Source: an uncultured Eggerthellaceae bacterium (lineage in GTDB: Bacteria > Actinomycetota > Coriobacteriia > Coriobacteriales > Eggerthellaceae). Taken from it: DNA of 49,750 nt. Shown in pieces: positions 1 to 10,102 of the stretch. Location of the stretch: NCBI GenBank assembly GCA_905234785.1, contig CAJOIP010000009.1, forward strand, positions 1 to 49,750, given 5' to 3'. The notes under the pieces are model-generated. The model saw only the letters and a program-made list of their open reading frames with translations. It was not told the origin of the DNA and made no database searches. The translations under genes and the position numbers were made by a program. How positions within the stretch are numbered: the first letter of the stretch is position 1; every line of letters starts with the position of its first letter.

Positions 1-39
1 TTCGATATTCGGCTGTCAAAGTGCGTTAATCGGGTAAAC

Positions 40-81
40 CTACTCAGCTTCGAAAAACTTCGGATTATCCCTTGACTTCAT
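40..81 (-). CDS. possible 13-residue peptide, or the broken start of a gene running off the left edge
   Basis: On the minus strand an ATG is preceded by AAGGAG at a spacing of nine bases, which is a convincing ribosome-binding site, but the frame ends at TAG after 13 codons (peptide MKSRDNPKFFEAE). A second frame downstream stays open to the window edge, so this could be a short leader peptide or a larger gene with a frameshift. Only 81 bases are visible on this side, so the call is weak. Confidence 0.2.
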   Translation of the reverse strand: MKSRDNPKFFEAE

Positions 82-366
82 ATAGCTGGTCTCCTTCCGA
101 AATGCGCCGTCGTGGCCCTGCCAGGTCAGCGCATGTTGTCGCGTAATTCATCTATTTTAGTCTGTAATGCACGAACGAAAAGCACCGCACGCATTTTCCA
201 GAAAGGCGCGTTATTCGTCGCGACAGCAACGGACGACTCACGGGCAACTTACCAATGCAACGCCAGGTCATCTGGAGGTTTGCGAGTCTGCGACCGAATC
301 GGGAAAAGGCGTTTTCGCACGTAGAATGGCCGCAGCGTCATGCAAACCAACGAAAGGAGATGGAAC
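82..366. other. intergenic region upstream of the Dps gene
   Basis: This 285-base gap lies between the edge peptide (minus) and the Dps gene (plus) and should hold their divergent promoters. A TAGAAT hexamer at 322-327 is a possible -10 element for the Dps gene, but no good -35 is visible at 16-18 bases. I see no strong inverted repeat and no further coding frame with a ribosome-binding site. Confidence 0.4.
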
Positions 367-789
367 ATGATCAAGATGATGAACGGACTTTTAGCCGACC
401 TCGTCATGGCGGCGCACAAGGCCCAGGGGTTGCATTGGCTTGTGAAAGGTCCCGATTTCTTCATGGCGCACGCCAAGCTCGAGGAGATCTACGACGAGCT
501 GCAGCTGATGGTCGACGAGGTGGCCGAAGCCATGCTCATGAGCGACATGAAGCCCGTCGCCACGATGGGCGAGTTCGTGGAAAAGGCGTCGCTCAAGGAG
601 CAGAAGCTCGACTTCACGACGTCGAAGGAGGCGTTCGCCGCCGTGGCCGCCGATTACGCGGCGCTCATCGAGACGGTCGGCAAGGTGAAGAAGCAGGCCG
701 AGAAGGACGGCCAAGACCTCATCGCCATAAAATGCGACACGCTGACCGAAACGCTGGAGAAAACCCACTGGATGCTGACACAGCGCTAG
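367..789 (+). CDS. dps: Dps-family ferritin (starved-cell DNA-binding / iron-storage protein)
   Basis: The 140-residue product is a compact four-helix Dps ferritin. Dps proteins form 12-subunit shells that oxidise Fe(II) with peroxide and store the iron, protecting DNA. The inter-subunit ferroxidase residues are visible as His23, His35, Asp50 and Glu54; the spacing of 12, 15 and 4 is the family pattern, in the context LHWLVKGPDFF. The start at 367 was chosen because AAAGGAGA ends six bases upstream; the in-frame ATG at 340 has no such site. The N-terminus is short, with no lysine-rich tail, so DNA binding by that route is not supported. The gene is monocistronic and ends at a hairpin shared with aspS. 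Confidence 0.9.
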   Translation: MIKMMNGLLADLVMAAHKAQGLHWLVKGPDFFMAHAKLEEIYDELQLMVDEVAEAMLMSDMKPVATMGEFVEKASLKEQKLDFTTSKEAFAAVAADYAALIETVGKVKKQAEKDGQDLIAIKCDTLTETLEKTHWMLTQR

Positions 790-807
790 CGCCCTGCCCC
801 CCAACGA

Positions 808-840
808 AAGAACGGCCGTCCCCTGGGCGGCCGTTCTCGT
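808..840. terminator. bidirectional terminator between dps and aspS
   Basis: A 9-bp perfect stem, GAACGGCCG pairing with CGGCCGTTC, encloses a 9-base loop. It lies 20 bases after the dps stop and 20 bases beyond the aspS stop on the other strand, so it can end both convergent transcripts. There is only a short T-rich tail. Confidence 0.75.
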
Positions 841-860
841 ATTGCCGGAATATGCGCAGC

Positions 861-2648
<1,788 letters not shown>

Positions 2649-2690
2649 TGTGAAAACAGCTCCTTGAATGGCTTTGTAACAAACTAAGGT

Positions 2691-2719
2691 ATTGTACCCC
2701 AGAACATACCTGAACCCAA
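2691..2719 (-). promoter_or_regulatory. candidate aspS promoter
   Basis: Read on the minus strand, TTGGGT (2719-2714) and TACAAT (2696-2691) are separated by 17 bases, placing a start site near 2684 and a leader of about 36 bases. The -10 matches five of six consensus bases; the -35 matches only three. Confidence 0.45.
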
Positions 2720-2745
2720 GCGAAAGCGGACAGAAGGACAGACGC

Positions 2746-3660
2746 CTACATCCAAGGAGCAGGCACGACCTCTTCAAAGTTGGCGATCGTGAATTCGGAC
2801 GGGTCTTGGCCGACGTCCATGAGCTTCACGGTGTACACGTCGGCGTCGAGCATCCATCCGTTGGCGCCGAACGCCGGGTCGCACAGGCACTTGCGGCCGT
2901 CCATGTCGGTGACGTACAGCAAGCCGTGATCGCCATACTCGCCGCTCTGGCGCAGGATGAAGCACGGCTCGGCATACGCCTCGGTGTAGCCGAAGTACTT
3001 CAAGATGTACTCCGCCACCGCCACCTGCTCGTAGCAGTTCACGCCGTTGCCGGACAAGCCCTGCTTGGCGTACGTGATATCCCACGTGGGGCCGGTCGGA
3101 TACTGGTTGTCCTCGCGCTCGACGAATTCCGCCCACACGGCGCCGCAGTACACGTTGAACGCGTTGTCGGCGGCGTTCAGGTCGTCGCGTGAATTGGAAT
3201 CGCAGAAATCCTTCACCATCTGGTCGAGCTCCGCATCGCCCGTCGTGAAGCGGCCGCCTGGCACCCACGGGTCCTCGACGCCCTGATCGGCGGGAACGAT
3301 TGTCGCCGCCTGCTGGGATGCCTGATCGTTAACGGTCGACACGAGGGAACTGCCGGACGCAGCAGTTGCGCTTTCCGAAGCAGCCTGGCCTTGCGAGCCG
3401 CCGATGCCGCGGGCGATGCAAGTCACCAGGTTCACCAGGAGGAAGACCAGAACGACGAGCACGACGACGGCGATGATGCGGTTGCGCATGATTTCCTGAC
3501 GCGTCGGCCCCTTCGGGACGGTCGCCCGAACCTGGCCGACTTGGGACCGTTGGGCGCTTGCCTGGCGAGGGCGCTGCTCGACACGCTGCCGGGTAGGCTG
3601 GCCTGAGCGCCCCGACCTCGTTTGGCCGGAAGTGCGACGGTTGTCGTTTCTATCGGTCAT
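2746..3660 (-). CDS. membrane-anchored transglutaminase-like protein, last gene of the dlt operon
   Basis: The 304-residue protein has a basic, Arg/Gln-rich cytoplasmic N-terminus (1-58), one membrane segment (about 61-82), a Ser/Ala/Gln-rich linker and an outside domain (about 130-304). The outside domain carries a transglutaminase/protease-like triad in the right order: Cys209 (GVNCYEQ), His245 (GDHGLLYV) and Asp261 (LCDPAFG). Members of this fold are amidases, peptidases or crosslinkers; the substrate here is unknown. Its ATG shares one base with the dltX stop (TGATG), so translation is probably coupled. The position suggests a role in the envelope alongside D-alanylation, possibly acting on a D-alanylated polymer or peptidoglycan stem, but that is inference. 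Confidence 0.75.
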   Translation of the reverse strand: MTDRNDNRRTSGQTRSGRSGQPTRQRVEQRPRQASAQRSQVGQVRATVPKGPTRQEIMRNRIIAVVVLVVLVFLLVNLVTCIARGIGGSQGQAASESATAASGSSLVSTVNDQASQQAATIVPADQGVEDPWVPGGRFTTGDAELDQMVKDFCDSNSRDDLNAADNAFNVYCGAVWAEFVEREDNQYPTGPTWDITYAKQGLSGNGVNCYEQVAVAEYILKYFGYTEAYAEPCFILRQSGEYGDHGLLYVTDMDGRKCLCDPAFGANGWMLDADVYTVKLMDVGQDPSEFTIANFEEVVPAPWM

Positions 3661-3842
3661 CAGAACTGATTGTATATGAAGTCGGCCGAGGAGCCGAATC
3701 CCGAAAACACGACGAACAGGAACAGCCCGAAAAGCGCGACTGCCACGCCAGCGCCAACGCCCGCGCAGGCAAGGGCGTTATGGCTTGCGAGCCATGCGCT
3801 CGCCTTCGCCTTGAATGTGGGTTTCTTCTTGCCTAACGCCAT
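3660..3842 (-). CDS. dltX: DltX-like small membrane protein
   Basis: A 60-residue protein with a basic N-terminus (KKKPTFKAK), one membrane helix (about 24-48) and the C-terminal sequence FIYNQF at residues 55-60. DltX of Firmicutes is a short single-pass protein ending in FIYNEF; work on that family indicates the C-terminal Tyr accepts D-alanine from DltB and hands it on with DltD. The matching end, size, topology and location directly after dltD support the call. In Firmicutes dltX usually precedes dltA, whereas here it follows dltD. The ribosome-binding site upstream is AGGAAAGG. Its stop overlaps the start of the transglutaminase-like gene by one base. Confidence 0.8.
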   Translation of the reverse strand: MALGKKKPTFKAKASAWLASHNALACAGVGAGVAVALFGLFLFVVFSGFGSSADFIYNQF

Positions 3843-3875
3843 GCTTTCGCTGGTCCTTTCCTATAGCGCGCCGTT

Positions 3876-5039
3876 TTACCCCTGCATCGCGAACGCATAC
3901 ACCGCTTCGTTCACGTCGGTCCACCCTACTGTGCCGAAATGCACGATGTCGTACAGGAAGTGCTTTTCGTATTCGCGGTCGGAGAAATCGGCCACCTGCA
4001 CGTTAGCATACTCGGCCGCCAGCGTGCGGATGCGATCGTAGCAGCCCTCGCGCGTGTCGGCCGTAATGCCGATGAGGTCGTAATACGGACCCATGACCGG
4101 GCCGATCACGACCAGCACCTCGATGCCGCATGCGTCGGCGATGTCGAGGAAGCACGCCAGGTCGTCGTATTCGGGCGTGTCGGAGTACGTCTCGTCCGTG
4201 CGCGAGCCTTCCGCGTCGGCAAGGGCCGGTTCGAGGCGCTTCGTGTTGAAGCCGTCTTCCACGCCCCAGTCGTTCGTCGTGGACATGGCCTCGCCGTCGG
4301 CGATGGCCTGCTCGCGCATCGCGGCGAAATCGGGCACGCCGGCCGCCGCATCATCGACGAGCGGCATGCCCTGCGAGCGCACTTCGGCAAGCCCCTGCCG
4401 CGCCTTCAAATCGTCAATCGCGCCGAACACCGCGGCGTTCAACACGTCCTGGGGCATCGACCCGGCGCTCGCCTGCACCTGCGTCTCGTCGATGCCGAGC
4501 GAAAGCAGCCGGTCGCGCACGTACGCCTTCACGTCGTCTGGTATGGCGCCGTTCGCGCAGAACCCCGCATACAGTGCGTACGAGAAGCGCGTTTGGAACG
4601 TTTCGGCGTCCATGCCGCCGTCGACGAACCACCCCGGTCCCACGATGATGACGACCTTGTCGCGCGGCACGCCCGCTTGGGCGTATGCGCCGAGCGCGAT
4701 GGCGTGCCACAGGCTCTGGTCGTACGCCTCGCCGATGAGCATGGGGCGCAGCCCGTAGTCGTTGCCGCCGAACACGGCCGCTGGCACTTGGGGCACGATG
4801 CTCGCGGGCGTCGAGAACTCGGACGACCCGAACATGAGCAGCGATTCGTCGGTCATCGACGCCTCGACGAACGGCACGCTCGCCGACTTCACGCCCGAGT
4901 ACACGTACCCATAGTCGGTCGCCGGGTCAGATTCCGCCTGCTGCGGATACGCCAGCGCAACGCCGACTATGGCGCACGCAGCCACCACCACGCCGATGAC
5001 CAGCGCGATTAAACGGGTATGCAGAAGTCGTGTGTCCAT
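3876..5039 (-). CDS. dltD: DltD-like D-alanyl transfer protein
   Basis: The 387-residue protein starts with a membrane anchor (about 8-30) followed by an extracytoplasmic SGNH-hydrolase-like domain. DltD family hallmarks are the GSSEFS motif at 71-76, containing the nucleophile serine, and a C-terminal D..H pair in YDIVHFGTVGW. DltD moves D-alanine from the membrane relay onto the surface polymer outside the cell. The start at 5039 was preferred over an upstream in-frame ATG because AGGA lies eight bases before it. A repeat-filled gap of 166 bases separates it from dltC, so expression may depend on read-through. The Asp/Glu-rich middle insertion (about 240-300) looks lineage-specific. Confidence 0.85.
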   Translation of the reverse strand: MDTRLLHTRLIALVIGVVVAACAIVGVALAYPQQAESDPATDYGYVYSGVKSASVPFVEASMTDESLLMFGSSEFSTPASIVPQVPAAVFGGNDYGLRPMLIGEAYDQSLWHAIALGAYAQAGVPRDKVVIIVGPGWFVDGGMDAETFQTRFSYALYAGFCANGAIPDDVKAYVRDRLLSLGIDETQVQASAGSMPQDVLNAAVFGAIDDLKARQGLAEVRSQGMPLVDDAAAGVPDFAAMREQAIADGEAMSTTNDWGVEDGFNTKRLEPALADAEGSRTDETYSDTPEYDDLACFLDIADACGIEVLVVIGPVMGPYYDLIGITADTREGCYDRIRTLAAEYANVQVADFSDREYEKHFLYDIVHFGTVGWTDVNEAVYAFAMQG

Positions 5040-5066
5040 GGCTCCTTTCCTGTGCCTGGTATCCCG

Positions 5067-5200
5067 TAGAGCGGGCAAAGCCCGAGATCCTTCGACTCCG
5101 CGCTTCGCGCTCCGCTCAGGATGACAGCCTTTGGGACGCTTCGCGCTCCGCTCAGGATGACAGCCTTTGGGGCGTTCGCGCTCCGCTCAGGATGACAAAG
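5067..5200. repeat. dispersed repeat with three tandem units inside the dlt operon
   Basis: The gap between dltC and dltD begins with GCGGGCAAAGCCCGAGATCC and continues with three tandem direct units of about 36 bases, each containing GCTCCGCTCAGGATGACA. The same family occurs at 13.3, 16.4, 28.9, 33.2 and 46.0 kb. No gene or clear promoter is visible within it. Confidence 0.85.
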
Positions 5201-5205
5201 CGAGT

Positions 5206-5451
5206 TTACAGGCGCTCGCGCACGCGCTCGATGATCTTGTTCACGCTGTTCATTTCCTCGCGCTCGAGCTCGGTCGGGGCGATTGACACGCCGAACTGCT
5301 GCTTTATGGCCACGAGCACTTCTATGGCGCCGAGCGAGTCGAGCACTTCCTCCTCGAACAAATCGACGTCGCGGTACTCGCCGAGCTCTTCCTCGCCCGT
5401 CAGGTCAACGAGCAAATCGACGATCTTCTGGTCTAAATCCTCATGAGCCAT
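5206..5451 (-). CDS. dltC: D-alanyl carrier protein
   Basis: An 81-residue acyl-carrier-type protein whose phosphopantetheine attachment serine is Ser39 in VLDSLGAIE. DltC is charged with D-alanine by DltA and delivers it to the cytoplasmic face of DltB. It lies 24 bases after dltB and is distinct from the fatty-acid carrier protein at 16.2 kb, which has the DSLDMV signature. The ribosome-binding site is GGAAGAGG. Confidence 0.9.
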   Translation of the reverse strand: MAHEDLDQKIVDLLVDLTGEEELGEYRDVDLFEEEVLDSLGAIEVLVAIKQQFGVSIAPTELEREEMNSVNKIIERVRERL

Positions 5452-5475
5452 GCCTCTTCCTTTCCACGTGGCGCC

Positions 5476-6657
5476 CTACACGGCTATCGGGTGAAACGCC
5501 TGGCCGCCGAACAGGGCGAAACCGTAGAACACGGCGATCATCGTGACCGCCCACGAACACACCTTGAACCACCGCTCCTTGCGGTGCTTCTTGTAAAACC
5601 CGGATGTGCGCTGGAACGCCTCGCATGCGGCCAGCAACACGCCGTGGTACAGGCCGTAGAACAGGTACTCGACCGTCAGCCCGTGCCAACAGCCCATGAG
5701 CACCATGTTGATGACGAACCCGATGCAGGCCGCCGTCAGCGTCGACTTGAACCAGCTATGGTCGAGCGCGGCCGACGTGAAGCGCATGAACACGAAGTCG
5801 CGCAGCCAATGCGACAGCGTGATGTGCCAGCGGTCCCAGAAGTCCTTGATGTCGATTGCGAGAAACGGCGCGCGGAAGTTGCGCGGCACTTCCACGCCGA
5901 GCGCGAAGCCCGCGCCCACGGCCATGTGCGAATAGCCCGCGAAGTCGAAGAACAGGTACAGCCCGTATGCGAAGCCGTACACGAGCTGCGCGGCCACGTA
6001 CGCGCCTGTCGTGGAGCCGCCGATGGCAGCGGGACCGAACCACATGAGCCACGACGCCAGGCTGGCGCCCACGTACTTGTACAGCGCGCCGAGCACGAAC
6101 CACCCCGTTCCGCGGTACAGGCGCGTCAGGTACTCGTCACGCGAAAGCGGGGTTTCGAGGTCCTTCTCGAACGCGCGGCTGCGCATGATGGGACCCGACG
6201 TGAATGTCGGGAAGAACACGAGGAAGTACAAGTAATGCCAGGCGCTCACGCGCTCGATGAGGCCGTCGCGCACCTCGATGAGCACCTGCACCGACTTGAA
6301 CGTGATGTAGGAAATGCCGATGAACCCGAGGAAGCCCGGGTCGAACAGCACGCCCACCTTGTACACGAACAGCGGGGCGATCTGGGCGGCGAGCGCCACG
6401 CGGTACAGCGCGACCTTGCGCGGGTTGTCAGCGCGGAACAGCCGCTCGACAAAGCGCTCGAGCGCGAACGAGTACGCCAGGTAGCACAGCAGGAACACCA
6501 AGCTGGGAATCGACTCGCTGAACAGCAGCGCCAACATGACGACCGATGCGGCCAAGCCGTACTTGTGCAGGGGCTTCTCGGCGATGCCGAGGATGGCCGC
6601 GATGACGACCACGACCGCAAGCAGGATGAAGAACGCCGGCTCGGTGTAAAACCCCAT
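5476..6657 (-). CDS. dltB: DltB, membrane-bound O-acyltransferase
   Basis: A 393-residue MBOAT protein with about eleven membrane segments. The family signature FWDRWHITLSHW is at 273-284, and the conserved catalytic His325 lies in MGCWHG. DltB forms a membrane funnel through which D-alanine is passed from DltC outward. Length and motif spacing match DltB rather than the alginate or peptidoglycan O-acetyltransferase branch. It starts 12 bases after dltA, in the same transcript. Confidence 0.92.
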   Translation of the reverse strand: MGFYTEPAFFILLAVVVVIAAILGIAEKPLHKYGLAASVVMLALLFSESIPSLVFLLCYLAYSFALERFVERLFRADNPRKVALYRVALAAQIAPLFVYKVGVLFDPGFLGFIGISYITFKSVQVLIEVRDGLIERVSAWHYLYFLVFFPTFTSGPIMRSRAFEKDLETPLSRDEYLTRLYRGTGWFVLGALYKYVGASLASWLMWFGPAAIGGSTTGAYVAAQLVYGFAYGLYLFFDFAGYSHMAVGAGFALGVEVPRNFRAPFLAIDIKDFWDRWHITLSHWLRDFVFMRFTSAALDHSWFKSTLTAACIGFVINMVLMGCWHGLTVEYLFYGLYHGVLLAACEAFQRTSGFYKKHRKERWFKVCSWAVTMIAVFYGFALFGGQAFHPIAV

Positions 6658-6669
6658 GTTCGCCCCGCG

Positions 6670-8232
6670 TCAGTCGGCTATCAGCGCGGCGAGCGCCTTC
6701 CGGTCGGCCTTGCCGCTGGGGTTGAGCGGGAACGTGTCGACGTACTTGAACGCACGGGGAATCATGTACGAGGGGATGACCTCGCGCGCGGCGCGCTTCA
6801 GGCGCTTCGTCAGCTCGAAGCCGCGCGGCGCTTCCAAGTCGGACGGCACGATGAGCGCCACCAGATGCGAAATCAAGCCATCGCGCACGACCGGCAGCAC
6901 GCAGGCCATGTGCACTTCGGGAAGCGCGGCCAGCGTGGATTCGATGTCGCCGAGCTCGATGCGGTAACCGTGCAGCTTTATCTGCAGGTCGTAACGGCCG
7001 TGGTAGTAGTACAGGCCGTCAGGGTCGCGCGTGACCTCGTCGCCCGTACGGTACGTGCGCTGCCCCTGGGCCAAGCGCTCGGGGCATGCGTGGAACGCCG
7101 CCTGCGTCAGGTCGTCGCGCCCCCAATACCCGCGCGCCACCGTGTTGCCGATGACGAAGAGCTCGCCATGCTCGCCGTCTTCCACTTCCTCGAGCGTCTC
7201 GGGGTTTAGCACGACGAGCCGCGATTCGGGCTTCGCGTAGCCGATGGGAAGCGAGCGGTCTTGCTCGAGCATGCCCGGCACGATCTCGCACAGCGTGACG
7301 AGGTCGGTCGACTCGGTGGGGCCGTAGCCGTTGAACACGCGCAAGCCCGGGAAGCGGCGCTGCGCCAAGCGCACGGTTTCGGGGCGGAGCACCTCGCCCG
7401 CCAAGAGCATGCGGCGCAAATCGGGCAGCAGTTCGGCGTTGAACGCCTCGTCGGCCAGGCACTGTTCGACGAACGACGGCGTGGACACCCAGTCGGTCAC
7501 GCCGCTGCCGGCAAACGATTCGAACGCGAGCGCAAGGCTCTTCTCGGCTTCGTCTTCCAGCGCGAACAGCTCGTCGCCGAACACGAGGCCGGCGACCATG
7601 TCGGTCAGGCTGACGTCGAACGTGAACGGCGAGCGGTTGAACCAGATGCGGTGCTCGTCGGGTGTGCGCTCGCTGTACTCGCACGCAGACAGCCACCGAT
7701 AGAACCCGTCGACGCATTCGGTCGTCACCTCGACGCCCTTCGGCGTGCCGGTGCTTCCCGACGTGAACAGGATGTAGAACGTATCGTCGGCCTCGAGTGC
7801 GCCCTGAGATTCGGGGCCCGCTTGCTGGCCCTCGTCTTCGAACAGCCCAAGCCCGATGATCGGGCATAGCTCGCCGTTTCCAAGGATGTCGGCGGCATCG
7901 CCCGTCGTGTCGATGGCGGCGGTTTCGCCCAACTGGCCGATGATGCTGGCCACGCGCTCGGTCGGATACACCACGTCGATCGGCACGTAGGCATGCCCGC
8001 TCTTCACGCACGCGAGGAAGCTGACGAGCATGAGCGGGGACTTGTGGCCGTACACCACGAGCGGCGCGCCTGCGGGAACGGCCGCGTTAGCCGCGATGGC
8101 ACGTGCCGCCGCGTCGGAGCGGCGCTTCAGCTCGGCATACGTGATGCGCTCGCCGCGGCTGTTGCGAAACGCCACGGCATCGGGGCGTTGCGATGCTTGG
8201 GCCTCGACGGCCACAATGAAGGCGCTGTTCAT
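6670..8232 (-). CDS. dltA: D-alanine:carrier protein ligase
   Basis: A 520-residue adenylating enzyme that activates D-alanine with ATP and loads it on DltC. Core motifs are present in order: TSGSTGTPKGV (ATP loop), NGYGPTEST, YRTGDEV and the C-terminal catalytic lysine in NPSGKADRKAL. The segment SPFTFDVSLTDM is close to the DltA-specific form, and the downstream DltB, C, D and X partners settle the substrate class. The start at 8232 follows AGAGG and lies eight bases beyond the lipoprotein stop, so the two are co-transcribed. D-alanine could come from Alr at 18.6-20.0 kb. Confidence 0.93.
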   Translation of the reverse strand: MNSAFIVAVEAQASQRPDAVAFRNSRGERITYAELKRRSDAAARAIAANAAVPAGAPLVVYGHKSPLMLVSFLACVKSGHAYVPIDVVYPTERVASIIGQLGETAAIDTTGDAADILGNGELCPIIGLGLFEDEGQQAGPESQGALEADDTFYILFTSGSTGTPKGVEVTTECVDGFYRWLSACEYSERTPDEHRIWFNRSPFTFDVSLTDMVAGLVFGDELFALEDEAEKSLALAFESFAGSGVTDWVSTPSFVEQCLADEAFNAELLPDLRRMLLAGEVLRPETVRLAQRRFPGLRVFNGYGPTESTDLVTLCEIVPGMLEQDRSLPIGYAKPESRLVVLNPETLEEVEDGEHGELFVIGNTVARGYWGRDDLTQAAFHACPERLAQGQRTYRTGDEVTRDPDGLYYYHGRYDLQIKLHGYRIELGDIESTLAALPEVHMACVLPVVRDGLISHLVALIVPSDLEAPRGFELTKRLKRAAREVIPSYMIPRAFKYVDTFPLNPSGKADRKALAALIAD

Positions 8233-8240
8233 GCGCGCCT

Positions 8241-8459
8241 CTACGATTTGTCGGATTTGGTGGCGGGCAGGTCGTCGCCATAGCAATCGGCTTGCTCGTC
8301 GCTCGAATCGGAATCGCCGGAAGCGCTGGTATCGGATGCGGCGCTTGCCGACGCGCTCGAGGCGCCCGAGGAAGCCGTGCAGCCCGCGAGCGCGACGGAG
8401 CCGAGTCCCATCGAGAGGACGAGCATCATGGCGAGAATGGGACGGAACAAGGTTTTCAT
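8241..8459 (-). CDS. small lipoprotein heading the dlt operon
   Basis: A 72-residue protein with a signal peptide and a lipobox (SVALAGC), so Cys27 would be lipidated. The rest is a Ser/Ala/Asp-rich, disordered tail with no recognised domain. It precedes dltA by eight bases and has AGGGA as ribosome-binding site, so it is probably part of the dlt transcript. Function is unknown; a surface accessory role is only a guess from context. Confidence 0.7.
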   Translation of the reverse strand: MKTLFRPILAMMLVLSMGLGSVALAGCTASSGASSASASAASDTSASGDSDSSDEQADCYGDDLPATKSDKS

Positions 8460-8522
8460 ATCGTTTCCCTACCGCGTTTTTGCCTACTTTGACTTGGGAT
8501 TCATGATAGCAAAAATGGGAAA

Positions 8523-8594
8523 TGATGCGCGGGAGGGGAGCCAATGCGTCATTTACAGCGGAAAATGATGCATCGGCTCCCCTCCCGCGCATCA
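8523..8594. repeat. GAGGGGAGC hairpin repeat, copy A (terminator-like)
   Basis: Arms of about 32 bases (8523-8554 and 8562-8594) pair with two mismatches around a 7-base loop. Each arm contains GCGCGGGAGGGGAGCC. It lies eight bases after the MFS stop, before the dlt lipoprotein, and could end the MFS transcript. Related copies are at 18607-18640 (one arm only) and 44836-44906. Confidence 0.85.
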
Positions 8595-8601
8595 CTTAGC
8601 G

Positions 8602-9999
8602 TTACTTCACGCGCAGGATGATCATGATCAGGCTGAGGACGGCCATGACGGCGGCGAAGGCGAAGGCTGCCTGGTACGGGAACGCGGCGGAGACGGCGCC
8701 TGCGGCCGCCATGTCATCGAACACCGTGACGAGCAGCACCATGATGGCCGTGCCGAACGTGCCCGCCACCTGGCGAATGATGACGGCCGCCGAGCTTCCG
8801 TGCGAGACGAGCGGGCCCTTCAAATCGGAAAGCGCGAAGGTGAGCAAGGGGCCGATGAGGCCCGATACGCCGATGGCGCGCGTGGTCTGGAACAGGGACA
8901 GCAGCCATAGCGGCGTATCGTCTCCGATGAACACGCACAGCACCGACCCTACCGCCAAGAACGTTCCGAAGATCAGGGCGGCCAAGCGCGGGGACGTCTT
9001 GTCGGCCAGCACGCCCGACAGCGGATTCACGAGCAGCGCCGTGAACGTCGTCGGGAAGATGACGAGCCCCGCGTCGAGCGACGTGCCGCCAAGTGCGTCG
9101 GTTACGTACAGCGGGATGACCAGCGTGATTCCCATGAAGCACGCGAACAGGAACACGGCCGCCATCAGGCCGTCGACGAACTTGCGCGACTCGAAGATGC
9201 GCAAGTCCATGAGCGGCTGGGGAATGGCGCGCTGCCGACACACGAACAGAACCAGGAACACGACGCCCACGACGATGGGCGCCCACACCAGGGCGCTGCG
9301 CAGACCGTAGCTGCTCGCCTGCGAAAGCCCAAGCAGCAAGCCGCCAAACCCCAGCGTGGAGTAGACGAACGACACCGTTTCGAACTGCGCGGCGGGATTG
9401 CTCGGTTTCTCGCGCTTCACCAGCGGGAACGTAAGCGCGAACAGCGCTGCCGACAAGACGAACAGCAGCAGGAAGAAGCTGCGCCAGCCGAACGCGAAGT
9501 CGATGGCGCCGCCCACGGTGGGGCCGACGTTCGGGGCGAACCCGAGCGCGATGCCCGCCACGCCCATGGCCGTCGCCTGCCTACCCGGCGGGAACTTCGT
9601 CATGGCGATGGTCTGCATCTTCGGAATGAGCGGGCCGACCGCGATTGCCTGCAGCACGCGCCCGAGCAGCGCCGTGAAGAACTCGGGCGCCACCCAGTCG
9701 ATGAGCGACCCGATGGCGAACAGGCCGAAGCAGAGCAGCACAAACGAACGGTCTGACAGCTTGGCGGCGAGGAACGTCGCAACCGGCACCGCGACGCCCA
9801 GCACCAGCATGTAGCCGGTCGTCAGCCATTGCCCCACATCGACCTCGATGCCGAATTCGGCGATGACCGAGGGAATCATGGCGTTGAGCCCCGTCTGCGA
9901 CAGGTTGCCCAGCGCCGCGCCGATGGTCACGAGCGCGAACAGCGCGTACACCGCCGCGCGCGAATCTGATCGTGCATCGATTTGCTCAGATTTCCCCAT
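8602..9999 (-). CDS. MFS multidrug-type exporter, DHA2 family
   Basis: A 465-residue inner-membrane protein with about fourteen hydrophobic segments. It resembles drug:H+ antiporters of the DHA2 (EmrB/QacA) class: an early TGYMLVLGVAVPVA segment, AAKLSDRSFVLL at the loop 2-3 position, and GFAPNVGPTVGGAI in the fifth helix (motif C of exporters). The substrate cannot be read from sequence. No Shine-Dalgarno precedes the chosen ATG; instead TACAAT lies exactly six bases upstream, so the message may be leaderless. The 18-bp inverted repeat over that -10 looks like an operator, but no regulator gene is adjacent. Confidence 0.85.
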   Translation of the reverse strand: MGKSEQIDARSDSRAAVYALFALVTIGAALGNLSQTGLNAMIPSVIAEFGIEVDVGQWLTTGYMLVLGVAVPVATFLAAKLSDRSFVLLCFGLFAIGSLIDWVAPEFFTALLGRVLQAIAVGPLIPKMQTIAMTKFPPGRQATAMGVAGIALGFAPNVGPTVGGAIDFAFGWRSFFLLLFVLSAALFALTFPLVKREKPSNPAAQFETVSFVYSTLGFGGLLLGLSQASSYGLRSALVWAPIVVGVVFLVLFVCRQRAIPQPLMDLRIFESRKFVDGLMAAVFLFACFMGITLVIPLYVTDALGGTSLDAGLVIFPTTFTALLVNPLSGVLADKTSPRLAALIFGTFLAVGSVLCVFIGDDTPLWLLSLFQTTRAIGVSGLIGPLLTFALSDLKGPLVSHGSSAAVIIRQVAGTFGTAIMVLLVTVFDDMAAAGAVSAAFPYQAAFAFAAVMAVLSLIMIILRVK

Positions 10000-10002
10000 A
10001 CG

Positions 10003-10020
10003 AGCATTGTAACGAATGCT
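10003..10020 (-). promoter_or_regulatory. inverted repeat over the -10 of the MFS gene
   Basis: AGCATT and AATGCT arms separated by six bases form a dyad that overlaps the TACAAT -10 hexamer (10011-10006). The layout suits a repressor of the exporter gene. No -35 of quality is seen. Confidence 0.4.
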
Positions 10021-10102
10021 TACATTAAATGAGAAAAGTACGGTTAGTCGAAGGTTGGCACACATAGAAGCGATATCGCTGCACTGCGCTGACATTTTGC
10101 GA

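Noticed and set aside
40..81. Pyrrolysine read-through of the TAG codon
   Set aside because: Nothing else in the window suggests a pyrrolysine system, and a frame change or leader peptide is simpler.
5101..5199. CRISPR-like tandem units in the dlt operon
   Set aside because: The three units are contiguous direct repeats without distinct spacers and belong to a repeat family found elsewhere in the window.
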